A stretch of DNA of 64,000 nt from Sipunculus nudus (lineage: Eukaryota > Annelida > Sipuncula > Golfingiida > Sipunculidae). The position numbers were made by a program, and so were the translations under genes. The notes under the pieces are model-generated. The model was not told the origin of the DNA, searched no databases, and saw only the letters and a program-made list of their open reading frames with translations. Location: the NCBI GenBank assembly GCA_026874595.1, contig CM049307.1, positions 72,764,643 to 72,828,642 on the forward strand. The letters run 5' to 3'. Positions 24,443 through 35,967 of the stretch are shown here, piece after piece (positions within the stretch are counted from its first letter, which is position 1; every line of letters begins with the position of its first letter).

Positions 24443-26350
24443 CTAGATATTTCTTGGCACTGCAGGTGCCAGAGTATCCCCAGACATAGTACGCCCCCCC
24501 CCCCCCCCCCGCCCCCCTTTAAGAATAGGCCCCCATTTTTAGCAGCAAATACTGACACTTGGCAAGCAATTATTGTTTCTTTCATCTATCAATCAACAAT
24601 CTTTTTGATTTTTAAAGATGTGTCCTGTGACCTAGACCTTTGACCTCATGACCCCAAAATCAGTTGGGGTCTTGCTTGTTCAATGGGACATATATAAGTC
24701 AAGTTTGAAATCTATACATCAATAAAAGCAGGAATTATCATCCAGAAACTAATTTTTTGACAGATGGCTCCTGTGGCCTTGACCTTTGACCTTGTGACCC
24801 CAAAATTGATATTGATCATCCACTTTTATAAATAAATCAATAGAGGTCTAGATTTATTGATGGGCCATATATAAGTCAGGTTTGAAATCCATATATTAAT
24901 CCAAGCTTGAATTATCATCTCGGGAACTAATTTTGGACAGATGGCTCCTGTGACCTTCACCTTTGACCTTGTGACCTCACAATTGACAGGCGTCTTCCTC
25001 TGTTGTCAGAGGAACTGTATGTGCAAGAAGAAATGTCTGAGATGAAATGTTAGGCTGAAAATGCATCCACAATCTTTTTAAAGATGTGTCCTGTGACCTT
25101 TGCCTTTGACCTCATTCCCCCAAAATCAATTCGGGTCTTGCTTTTCCAATGGGACATATACAAGTCAAGTTTGAAATCTATACATCAATAAAAGCAGGAA
25201 TTATCATCCAGAAACTAATTTCTGGACAGATGGCTCCTGTGACCTTCACCTTTGACCTTGTGACCTCAAAATTGAAAGGGGTCTTCCTCTATTGGCAGAT
25301 GAACTATATGTGCAAGATGAAAGGTCTGAGATGAGATGTTTGGCTGAAAATGCATCCTCATCTTTTTAAAGATGTCCTGTGACCTTGACCTTTGACCTCA
25401 TGACCCCAAAATCAACTGGAGTCTTGCTTTTCCAATGGGTCATATACAAGTCAAGTTTGAAATCAATACATCAATAAAAGCAGGAATTATCATCCAGAAA
25501 CTAATTTTTGGACAGATAGCTCCTGTGGCCTTGACCTTTGACTTTTTGACCCCAATATTGATAGGGGTCTTCCTCTATTTGCAGATGAACTATATGTGCA
25601 AGATAAAAGACCTGGGATGAAAGTTTGGCTTAAAATGCATCCACAGTATCTTTTACGTACGAGTCCAGTGACCTTGACCTTTGACCTCATGACCCTTTAA
25701 CCTATAGGGTTCTTTCTTTAGTGGTGGGCCATCCATAAGTCACGTTTGAAATCCATATGGCTATCAACACTGGAGATATCATGAGGTGTGTGATTTTCAC
25801 CAAATATGGACACATTTAAGGTCAAGGCCACTCTCACGGTAAAGGTCATGACCCAAATGTAAACAGACCTCATCCCATAACCCATCTCTCTACATGTGCA
25901 TAATATGAAAGAAATCTGTCCATTAGTTTTTGACTTATAATGCTTACAGTACTGTCAAGTGGCAATTATGGGGGTATTAAAAGGCGTAAAAACAAGAAAA
26001 GGATAATAGGTGGTGCCACCAGTTTCTGGTATATCACAAGGCTATCCAAGATCTTCGGTCACCTTGATTTTTGGACCAGTCCATGCAAGCTTACTTGAGA
26101 TATTTAAGAATTTGTGTTATTTTCAGCAAAAATGGACCTATTCAAGGTCAAGGTCACTCTCCTAGCAGTGGTCATGACCCCATTTTAAATAGGCTTTGTC
26201 CCCTTACCTATATCTATACAAATGTAAAGTTTGAAAAAGATCAGTGAAATATTTTTTGAGTTATCCCGCTCACAAGGTTTTTCTGCGGCCAGCAGGGGCG
26301 GCGGGACCGTCGTGAAACCATAGTATCCCGACTTTGTCTGGGGAAACAAT
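24443..26350 (-). mobile_element. Hairpin-ended, tandem-core element, copy A2
   Basis: The left end is CTAGATATTTCTT and then a hairpin GGCAC-TGCAG-GTGCC (24456-24470), followed by AGAGTATCCCCAGAC; the right end is GTCTGGGGAAACAA. The core has at least eight monomers of about 137-176 bp (most near 145) alternating in two types, each with TGACCTTGACCTTTGACC or a close variant (near 24627, 24774, 24950, 25094, 25242, 25379, 25526 and 25669). A poly-C tract follows the left end (about 24492-24510). The right arm matches A1. No coding capacity. Confidence 0.7.
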
Positions 26351-26907
26351 TAATAATTAATATTAAAAAAAAAAAATTTTTTTAAATTAAGGAAGAAAGA
26401 TTCTGATTTTATCACAGTTTCCTTCAATTGTACACGCTAGCCCATATCATCTCACCAGTAAGCATAGTTGAAGAGATAAAAATATACATTTGTGTTAACT
26501 CTTTGCTTCTTCTTAAAAAGAACATTATGATTGAAGGTAAAGTGGAGTAATATATTGAAAAAAAAAGGTAAATCATCTGGAATGGTTGCATTCGAAATTG
26601 AGATTGTCATATATCATCTAACTCTCACAACTTGAATAACATATGAAAAACATTTGCGCGATGATATTGATGGGCAATCTGTAGCATCACATTCAATCAT
26701 GTCAAATGTTTTATTAAAATTTTGAAATTCAGTTAAAATAAACTGATACATGTTCTTTGAATAGTTCTTTGAATTCATCAATTTCCAGCAGGGAGCAGGT
26801 ACAATCTCCACACTGCTGTGTTATGAAAAAAAAACATATATACCTTAATCTACAGACACAGCTGGAATTGCAGAGAAACAAAGACCTAACTTTACATCAT
26901 AAAACAA

Positions 26908-28939
26908 CTAGAATAAGGGTAGTCAACAAGCGACTACATGTATCCACGGATATCAGAGTGGGACGGGTGAAGTGAGGCATGGATTGAGTAACAAGGGGAA
27001 ATAGAGTGAGGTGTGTTGCATATTAGCATGGATGTCTGCAGCTGAAATGTGTATGTAGGTTGTGCCACCTACCACAAAATCCAGAAAGCTATCAAAGTTG
27101 TATACAAATGCAAAAAGTCAAACCACTGCCGAGATATGAGTGATTTTATCCAACGGCAGACAAACAGACGGGCGCTTTGAAAAACTGGTTGCAGGTGGCG
27201 CCACCAATTTTGTGTATGATAAAGAGAGATATGAGATCTATACACATGCAAAATTTTGGGCTTGTGCAAAATTTTGGCCCAATCAGCCAAACAGTTCCTG
27301 AGATATGAGCTTGGATGTCTGCAGCGTAAATGTGAATGTAGGTGGCGCCACCTGTCATAAAATCAAGAAAGCTATCCAAGATGTATAAACCTGCAAAATT
27401 TTAGGCAGATAAGTCAAACCACTGCCGAGATATGAGTGCATTTATCCCACGGCAGACAAACAGACAGATGCTGTGCAAAAATGGGTGCAGGTGGTGCAAC
27501 CTTTTTTGCGTATGATAAAGAGCTATGTGAGACCTATACACATGCAAAATTTTGGCCAAATCAGTCAAACGGTTCCCAAAATGTAAGCCTGGATGTCTGA
27601 AGCATAAACAAATGTAGGTGGCGCCATCTGCCTCAAAATCCAGAAAACTATCCAAGATGTATAAACCCCTGCAAAATTTTAGGCAGATAAGTCAAACCAG
27701 TGCAGAGATATGAGTGATTTTATCCCAAGGCAGACAAACAGACGGATGCTGTGCAAAAATGGTTGCAGGTGGTGCAACCTTTTTTGCGTATGATAAAGAG
27801 CTATGTGAGACCTATACACATGCAAAATTTTGGCCCAATCAGTCAAATGGTTAGTGAGATATAAGCCTGGATGTCTGCAGCATAAACAAATGTAGGTGGT
27901 GCCACCTGCCTCAAAATCCAGAAAACTATCCAAGATGTATAAACCCCTGCAAAATTTTGGGCAGATAAGTCAAACCAGTGCAGAGATATGAGTGATTTTA
28001 TCCCAAGGCAGACAAACAGACGGATGCTGTGCAAAAATGGTTGCAGGTGGTGCAACCTTTTTTGCGTATGATAAGGAGCTATGTGAGACCTATATACACA
28101 TGCAAAATTTTGGCCCAATCAGTCAAACGGTTCCTGAGATATAAGCCTGGATGTCTGCAGCATAAACAAATGTAGGTGGTGCCACCTGCCTCAAAATCCA
28201 GAAAACTATCCAAGATGTATAAACCCCTGCAAAATTTTAGGCAGATAAGTCAAACCAGTGCAGAGATATGAGTGATTTTATCCCAAGGCAGACAAACAGA
28301 CAGACGCTGTGAAAAAATGTTTGCAGGTGGCGCCACCAGTTTTGCAAATGATAAAGAGCTATGCTAGATCTATACACATGCAAAATTTTGGCCCAATCAG
28401 TCAAACGGTTCCTGAGATATGAGCTTGGATGTCTGCAGCATAAACGGGAATGTAGGTGGCACCACCTGTCATAAAATCAAGAAAGCTGTCCAGGATGTAT
28501 ACACATACAAATTTTCAGGTGGATAAGTCCAACCAATGCAGAGATATGAGTGATTTTATCCCAAGGCAGATGAACAGATAGGCGCTGTGCAAAAATGGTT
28601 GCAGGTGGCGCCACCACTTTTTATGTATGTTATACAGCTATCCAAGGGCTACATTTGTGCAAAAAAATTTTCCAGATCGGTCAAACGTTTCCGCAGATAT
28701 GTGGGTTAATGTGTCAAAACAGATGCACAGATGGAAGCATAAGGAGAGAGGAAAGGCCAGAGGTCAAAACAAAATTGGGGTGCAGCAGTTCATATGTGAC
28801 CCAAACATAATCCCGGGTTTCATTAAATTATGCCCAGCGGTTACGGAGGAGTTCTCCCGACACCTACGCGGTGGCTGCGGCATTGGCTGCAGGCTGAAAA
28901 CATAGTATCCGCTAAACTCTGTTTTTGCGGATACAATAA
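26908..28939 (-). mobile_element. Hairpin-ended, tandem-core element, copy B2
   Basis: Same family as B1. The left end is CTAGAATAAGG and the hairpin GTAGTCA-ACAAG-CGACTAC (one mismatch), then ATGTATCCACGG; the right end is GTTTTTGCGGATACAATA. The core has roughly seven dimers of about 280 bp with the palindromic AGGTGGCGCCACCT or decayed forms (AGGTGGTGCAACC, AGGTGGTGCCACC). Open frames on both strands recur with the monomers and are not genes. The right arm from about 28710 matches the B1 right arm. Confidence 0.7.
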
Positions 28940-31900
28940 GGCAAAATGACACCTGAAACAAGAATTTTCCAATATAAGTTCAATATGAAGTTTTCAAAGG
29001 CTAGCAAGTTGATAATTGTCAAGTCTGTTTTATATGGAAATATGGCATTGGTCGAGGAACAAAAGGAATTTCATAATATAATATATTTAGCAAACAAGAT
29101 GTCAGATGAAAATCACCATTCTCAATAAATTATAATCAATAAATGACTATTTTTTAAGAATTTGTAAATAACTGAGAAAGAACACTTGACAAAGTTTACT
29201 TCCTAACAAGAATTGTCTAAATAGGGCATAAAAAATTATCAGAACAAAGTGATGATATATTATTTTAGCTGTTATAGCAAAAGAAACAATGTTGTGGTTA
29301 TTGGAGTCAGATGATTCCAAAGAACTAAGTTTTAATATATTCACCATCATTAGGGCACTTTTAAGTTATGCATTGTGAGATGGAATAATTATTTATCATT
29401 ATGTATCATACAAACCTGGTATTAATAGACAATATATTTTATAAAGAACCCGTCATAATTAAAATGCACCAAATGAAGAGTTCACAGAACAAGGTTAGAC
29501 AAACAATTCCCATCTCAAATACTGATACATTTTCAAGGCCAAGCTGTAACAAGGAAGTGGGAATACAGGATTATCATGTTATCATAACTTATGAATAAAC
29601 ACACACCACTTCCATTATAATGCAATGAGGGCTCTCAGAGTAAACACATCCAATTTGTTTAACAATATGTACTTGTTTTAATTTTGTTCTAAAATGAAAT
29701 TATTTAGTTTTCTAATGTTCATATCTTCAATATTATAATGACATTATTCCAAGATTACATAATAGGAAGTGTTTTTTAAATTTGATTAAATCATCTAGGG
29801 TTTACATTTACACTGCTGAAATAGAGAGGTCTTTAATATGTTTTCTAAATAATCATATTTTTAATATTTTTTTTTCAACATGACCTTCTGAATCTCAAAA
29901 CGCTCAATTATATTTGAAAACAGAAACATCAATTTACTGTTTACCAACAGATCATTATCTTTACTCAGTTCCTTATATATACAAGTCTCACTTAGATAAC
30001 CTGCAAGTATACCTGTCTGGTTAAAAAGGATAAGAAGTACCAGGGGTGAGGAAAATTAAGGCAGTTTTAAGGTTTAGGATCAATGTTGTGAAGTCAGAGA
30101 CCTTCAATAAGGGTGCAAGGGTTAAATGAAACATGCTCAGTTTCTGCAAGCCTCAACACCAGAGTAAAATGGTTTGCAATATATCATCAAACTTAAACAA
30201 ACATTGCTTCCTTACTTTGTGAACAAGATTTTCTATTCACTTCCCCTGAAGAGATATGTAGCTCAACTGGAAGGATCACAGAACAGATGATTAATGATGT
30301 TAACTACTAATGTATCATGAATTCTTAATTATCCAATGTCTTTAACAAAACTTATTAATTACAGTTGATTTACGTTGTATACATAAATAGTGGGCAAGTA
30401 ATGCTAATGCCAAATGAAATAATTAGATAAGACAATGATTACTATTTGCTTACCACTGACTATGTTCACACTGCATCATCCCACCAGCCACAAAATGGGT
30501 TAAACAAATATCAAGGAATAGTACAAATAGTTTTCAATTGAAGGAAAATAAGATTATATGTCTAATGCTTTCATTTCTGTAGCCTACTTTCCCATAATGA
30601 AAGATAATTTCATCAAATGTATGGCTTGTTTTTGTGGCTAGATTTTAAGGTCTGCACACTTGTCCATGTTAAATTGTGAGAATGAAAAATCATTCTTCCT
30701 GTCATGCATGTGTATGTTTCTGCATAACCTCCATATAACCTGGACAATCATTCCTGCAGTTTTTTATACACTCCTGCAGGCCAGCACAAAATTAAAATGG
30801 TGTTACCCAGGAACACATTACCTAACCTCAGAAACTAAAGGGGTATCTAACAAAACTTTAAAGGAAATTACAGGTTACTGATCAGACTAGTTGTTAACCT
30901 TTTACTCTTCAGATTTATTTCAGATTAACATTTCAGGTAATACCTTACTCCTCAATAGTTAGTACATGGTTTGCTTTAAACAAATTGGAAATCTTTAGAA
31001 CAGAAAATAATTATGTAATATGTCTGATCAAAGCAAATCTTACTGAATCAGGGATTTCTGGGTACCAGTTTTGAGCGAGCCTCATTGGCTTTGTGACGAT
31101 TAAAGGATTAAATGCACCAATCTTTTATCACTTAATTCTCCTCTTGACCATGGTCCATTAAAAAAGCTAAAAGGCTGAACAACTGCTAGTTCACGATTGA
31201 GAGGAAAATATCTATAGACAATAATGATTTGGTGTTTATGAAATGTTTTTCCCCAATTAAAAAATTACAATTAAAAACAGAAAGCATCTGCAAAGCTTTG
31301 TTGATGGCATAACAGTGAAACCAAGGATGCCATATATACTGTGGTTGGCGTCATATTTGCTGGGTTAAAAATTCTCGTTTTTTCCCCTTTAATGTTTCAT
31401 GAAGGTTCCATTTTTTGGCAATCTCACAATACGAAAAGCCCTATACACAGAAAATAACCATTATTTTGTCATTAATTATACCAAATATTATGTGCACAAA
31501 ATCTTATAAACAAAATACATTGTACCTTTATGGCAGACAATTGGAACTTAGATCTGATGTCAATTACAATATCAATCTTTGAACAAACACAATCTACTTT
31601 TATAATAATGTCAGCCTTTCACTTTTCAACTTTGCCAACAATGAATGGGAACTCTTATTCACAAAGTTTTTAATTTTGCAATAATTCCCCTTTTGCAAAC
31701 AAAGCAAATATGAAACCCTTGCGAAGAAACAGGGAACCACAGTGTACAGGTACAGTCAATAGTGAACTGAGATACACTGTGAACTGTGAGGGTGCTCAGC
31801 AGATCTGCATAGAATGTAACCACATTCATTAATTAAATCATTGGACAGTTTGCTTAATTTACTTACACCCTGTGGAATACTAACAAGCATTGAATAAACA

Positions 31901-33777
31901 CAAAAAAATATACATTTTTGCGGCATCTTGTAGATGTTATTCTGCTTTTTATTTCGTGTGACTGTGGAATAATCTCAGATATGCACTGTTTTAGCAGTTT
32001 TTCCTTACAATCAGGCAATATTTAGCTGTTTTGAAAGTAACAGAAATACTAATACTACTAAAAATTCAGGTATGTCAACTTACAGGGTACTTGGATACTA
32101 CATACAAAACAGATTACTTACGAAGCAATATCCATTCAGATATTAGACTGCTGCTTCCTTAGGCAAATATGATACCTGTAAGTGATGAAACACATGATTT
32201 ACTTGATTCATCAACGTGACAAAACACAAATTTAACTTCTGTGATGGTACCCTTTCATGTGGTATCCAATCAGATACTGGCCTGATGTTTCCTCATGAGC
32301 TGTATGAACTAGGTTTAGGATGATATCACTTTTCTATAGCATGATAATGAAATAGAAATTATAGCGATATATCATAGTATCGTAATATAAGTATCTGGCA
32401 AAGTTCTCCAGCATTTGTCACCATATCACAAATGTCAGTGCTATCTGCCATGCCCGACTACTTAAAAGCGGGCCAATTGCCAGTTTTCAGAGAATATGAT
32501 TCTGTCAGTTTGTTCACCACTGTCATTTTGAACACTCCCATATTAAAATGAACGTTACCCATGAAAATATATGATTTTCTGAACACAGAAAGACCCTGGT
32601 GATGTCATAATCTTTTGGTATAAACCCTAAAAGGGCATGTGTGTGTTCTAAAACTGTGGACAAATAAGCATACAATGACATCACAATAACAGCGAAGTTA
32701 AATTTACTTCCCTGTTATCGTGATATCATTATATGCTTATTTAACGATACAATTATCGCAGCTGTCTGATATCGTGATAATCCCAGATATCGGTTATAGT
32801 CCCAACTCTAGTATGAACATAGCACTTTATCCATGACGAGGCTTACTTGTGGCTAGGCTGTCATGGCAAAGTAACTGTGACCCAGCGGTCAGGGTGCTCA
32901 AATGGTGAGAAGTCTGTAAGCATGTGATTTACCTCAGTAAGTAGTACCTTAGAAAGGAGATATAATGTACAAATTAATGACATAGGAGATTTGAAATTTT
33001 GTGAATAAACTTTGCAAACTATAATTATATCCAAAACAGTTTTGCAAAGTTTTTACTAAATATGAACTACTAAAGTGAATTTTTTTGACAATTTTACATT
33101 TAAGCTGGCTGGCCAGAAGTTAAAATTTTGCATTGTGACAAGGATACATGTCTGACTAAAGCATATTATTTCTTTTTCAGGAAATTAAGATCCAATCCCA
33201 ATCTTTTTCTTTAATACATATTATTGCTGAAAAAAATCATACAATACACATGTCACACATAATTGTACACAATCACATCAATTACAATATATACAAAGCA
33301 CATTGCCTGAAAATTATTCCAACTATACTTCAAATTTTTAGTCCTTTGTAATTTGTACATGCAGTATATACATATATTCTTGTGGTCTTTGCAGAATACA
33401 TTTACCCCTTGCTATTTCTTTCAATATTAAAACTACAATGCTTCTGTATATTAAAACTGCTTCCTTATTTTGGCCAATTTTTCTAAATGTGCAGTAATCG
33501 TATATTTCTGTTTTGCTATTATATGTTCAATTTTCTCTGTATATTTTAATCTCCTTAAAAAATCTGGCATTTAATTGCTTGTGTTCTGATTATATTCCTT
33601 TCTCCAATCCCAATCTTAAAATTGTCATAATGCAATAAAGCTATCAGACTTCAATAGAAATCTATAAAAAAAAAATAAAATGATTTTTTAATAAATACTC
33701 AAAATTTACCAACTGTAGTCAAATTTCACAGATATTCAAGACATTTTAAAGAACCTCTAAGGGCACTTCAAACTCTC
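28940..33777. other. No gene recognised
   Basis: About 4.8 kb of AT-rich sequence without a supportable gene. Around 32340-32810 there are several ATATCGTGATA-like words, hinting at a decayed inverted-repeat element, but no clean termini were found. Confidence 0.5.
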
Positions 33778-33865
33778 AGTGATGTCTGTATACCCTTTCT
33801 GAAATGGTTAAACAAATTCAGTGATGTCTGTATACTTTTTTTGAAATGGTTAAAAATATTCAGTG
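33778..33865 (+). repeat. Short tandem duplication (about 48-bp unit, two copies)
   Basis: The phrase TTCAGTGATGTCTGTATAC, followed by a T-rich stretch and GAAATGGTTAAA, occurs twice in succession with few differences, and a partial third copy (TATTCAGTGG) follows. Confidence 0.7.
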
Positions 33866-33908
33866 GAAGTGGTACTGATATGTTACATGTACCTATTCAA
33901 TAAAAATA

Positions 33909-34542
33909 GGAAGTGTCTAGACAGCTGACATTGTCGGCTGCGGAGTGTCAGACCCCTGGACTGTCTAGACAGCAGACAATGTTGACACTGTCGGCTGCCT
34001 AGACAGTCAACACTCCACCCACTGCGCAGCCAATATCACTAAAAGACAGCTGTCTAGGTGTTTGACATTCTAGATCTAGTAGTAATAGTGAGTAAAATGT
34101 TGCTGAATTAAAAAAAAAGTTACAGGGTTGGATTTGTAACTTGGAAAATGAAAACACTACAATGCAGCATCACATTTCATGTAATATAATTAAACAAATA
34201 TGGGAAAAAAAATTCTTATGCACTAGAATACATACACCTACACCACATGTATTTCATAAGAAAGTATTTGCATGCCATTGTCTGACCAGGTCAGATGATT
34301 AATGCAGTGTACACACTGTTTATTGTGTCTTTGTTTTGCACTAGACCCCTTTGATGATCCATTGATGTTATTTAGCTTCATGGTTTGGCAATCAGTTACA
34401 CCAGTGATTTCTAGCAGATTCTGAGATTCACAAGTCAGGGATTGATTAATGTAATAAAATAACACATAACACATTTGGTGGTCTATCAGGGCTTAACATA
34501 TAATATAGGGTTGAAATCAAGGATTGTTAATATATGCTATGA

Positions 34543-34624
<82 letters not shown>

Positions 34625-34831
34625 ACAATAAAAGTTCAAATAAATAAATAGCTACTAGGTCTAGAATGTCACACATCTAGGCAGCTGACACTTAGTGATA
34701 TAAGTTAAAGCATTATCGGCTGCGCAGTGGGTGGAGTGTGGACTGTCTATGCAGCCGACATTGTCGGTTGCCTAGACAGTCCAGGGGTCTGACAAACTGC
34801 AGTCGACATTGTCGGCTGCCTAGACACTTCC
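33909..34831. mobile_element. 923-bp MITE with about 175-bp inverted ends and 9-bp target duplication
   Basis: Long imperfect inverted repeats at 33909-34083 and 34653-34831 begin GGAAGTGTCTAG and contain nested TGTCGGCTGC and GACTGTCTAG sub-repeats. The element is flanked on both sides by the direct repeat ATAAAAATA (33900-33908 and 34832-34840), a clear 9-bp target-site duplication. Long terminal repeats with a 9-bp duplication suggest a Mutator-like (MULE) non-autonomous element. The interior has no supportable gene and includes a (TA)n tract (about 34548-34621). Confidence 0.8.
34548..34621. repeat. (TA)n microsatellite
   Basis: An AT dinucleotide run, interrupted once by GTATG, inside the MITE at 33909-34831. 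Confidence 0.95.
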
Positions 34832-35879
34832 ATAAAAATATCTTTGTTTCCTGATGAATGCAAAACTTTTTAGCCGAAATACCATAATTTATGGTCAAGT
34901 GGAATGTCTCCAGTTTTCCCAAAGGATATTCTAGGGCTCTCACACAGTGTAGAGTAAGAAGAGAGCACGGGAGCTAGGGCTAGCCTATGGTGTACCTATA
35001 GTCTAGAGCTTCTACATCAAAGACATTTACAGGCATGAACACAAATGTATCTAAAAAGTTACATTAATCACTGGACTATCTCCTGCGAGGTTAACTGTGG
35101 TGTTGGAAGGGAGTATAAATCAAATGAATTTATATATTTAATTAAATAAATGAGTTTTAATTATTCTTGTGTATATTTAAACATTTGATAAAATTTGATT
35201 ATTTATATTATTAAATACATAGTATGACATTATTATCATGGACAGGAGGTTGTCAATGAAGTCGCTACCTATTTTTTTTATCTATCTTACGCTGTTCTAA
35301 AAGAGACCACCACTGGCATCAGTGACACTGTCAGTGACGTTCAGCACTGCCAGCACTGGGCAGCAGTACTGACACACTGGCAGTCAACACCACCATTGGC
35401 ATCGAGTAGGCGTGTCTGATAAGCTCTCCTTTACACACAGTCACGGACAAAATGCACGTGAACTCATTAATTATTTTTTAAATTTTAAAGATGTTAATTA
35501 ATAATTATATGCCTACCATGAATTATTCCACCGAGATGATTATAATGTTTGCTTATCAATGGGCCAAGCCTTTGCTTTGCACCCGGTTCTCCTCTTGGCA
35601 ACAACCAGCGCTGGGAACATGCACGAGAGCTTCTGTCATATGAAACATGAAACCGTTCTGTCATCGAATCCGAATTTTTTATTTTTATAATGGTCCAACG
35701 TGACCTATCAGTGAAACAATGTTCAAATAAAATTGTCAATATAATCTGCATTTTAACTTGAGCTTTATTTGTTTATTGAATTAATATAGGATAATAATAC
35801 TGTAACAGTTTTGTATATTTTTTTTTCGTTTCCGTAATGGATTTATACTTTTCTTCTCAGTTAATGCTTTCATTTCATT

Positions 35880-35967
35880 GCTACGACCGGAACAGGAAGT
35901 AACCGTACATGTTAGTTGGCCGGCTTGATTTGGTCATTTTCAAAGCGGTGCAGAATCACAAAGAAAG
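35880..35967 (+). promoter_or_regulatory. Likely promoter and 5' UTR exon 1 of the SAP gene
   Basis: Two ETS-type sites, CCGGAA (35887-35892) and AGGAAGT (35894-35900), lie just upstream of a short sequence ending AAGAAAG before a strong donor, GTACGTAGG (35968). ETS pairs without a TATA box are common at housekeeping promoters. The non-coding exon 1 would splice to 38787. Transcription start and exon 1 extent are inferred only. Confidence 0.4.

Noticed and set aside
15253-28650. CRISPR-like array (regularly spaced repeats with AGGTGGCGCCACCT)
   Set aside because: The intervening sequence is also repeated, not unique spacers, and the genome is eukaryotic.
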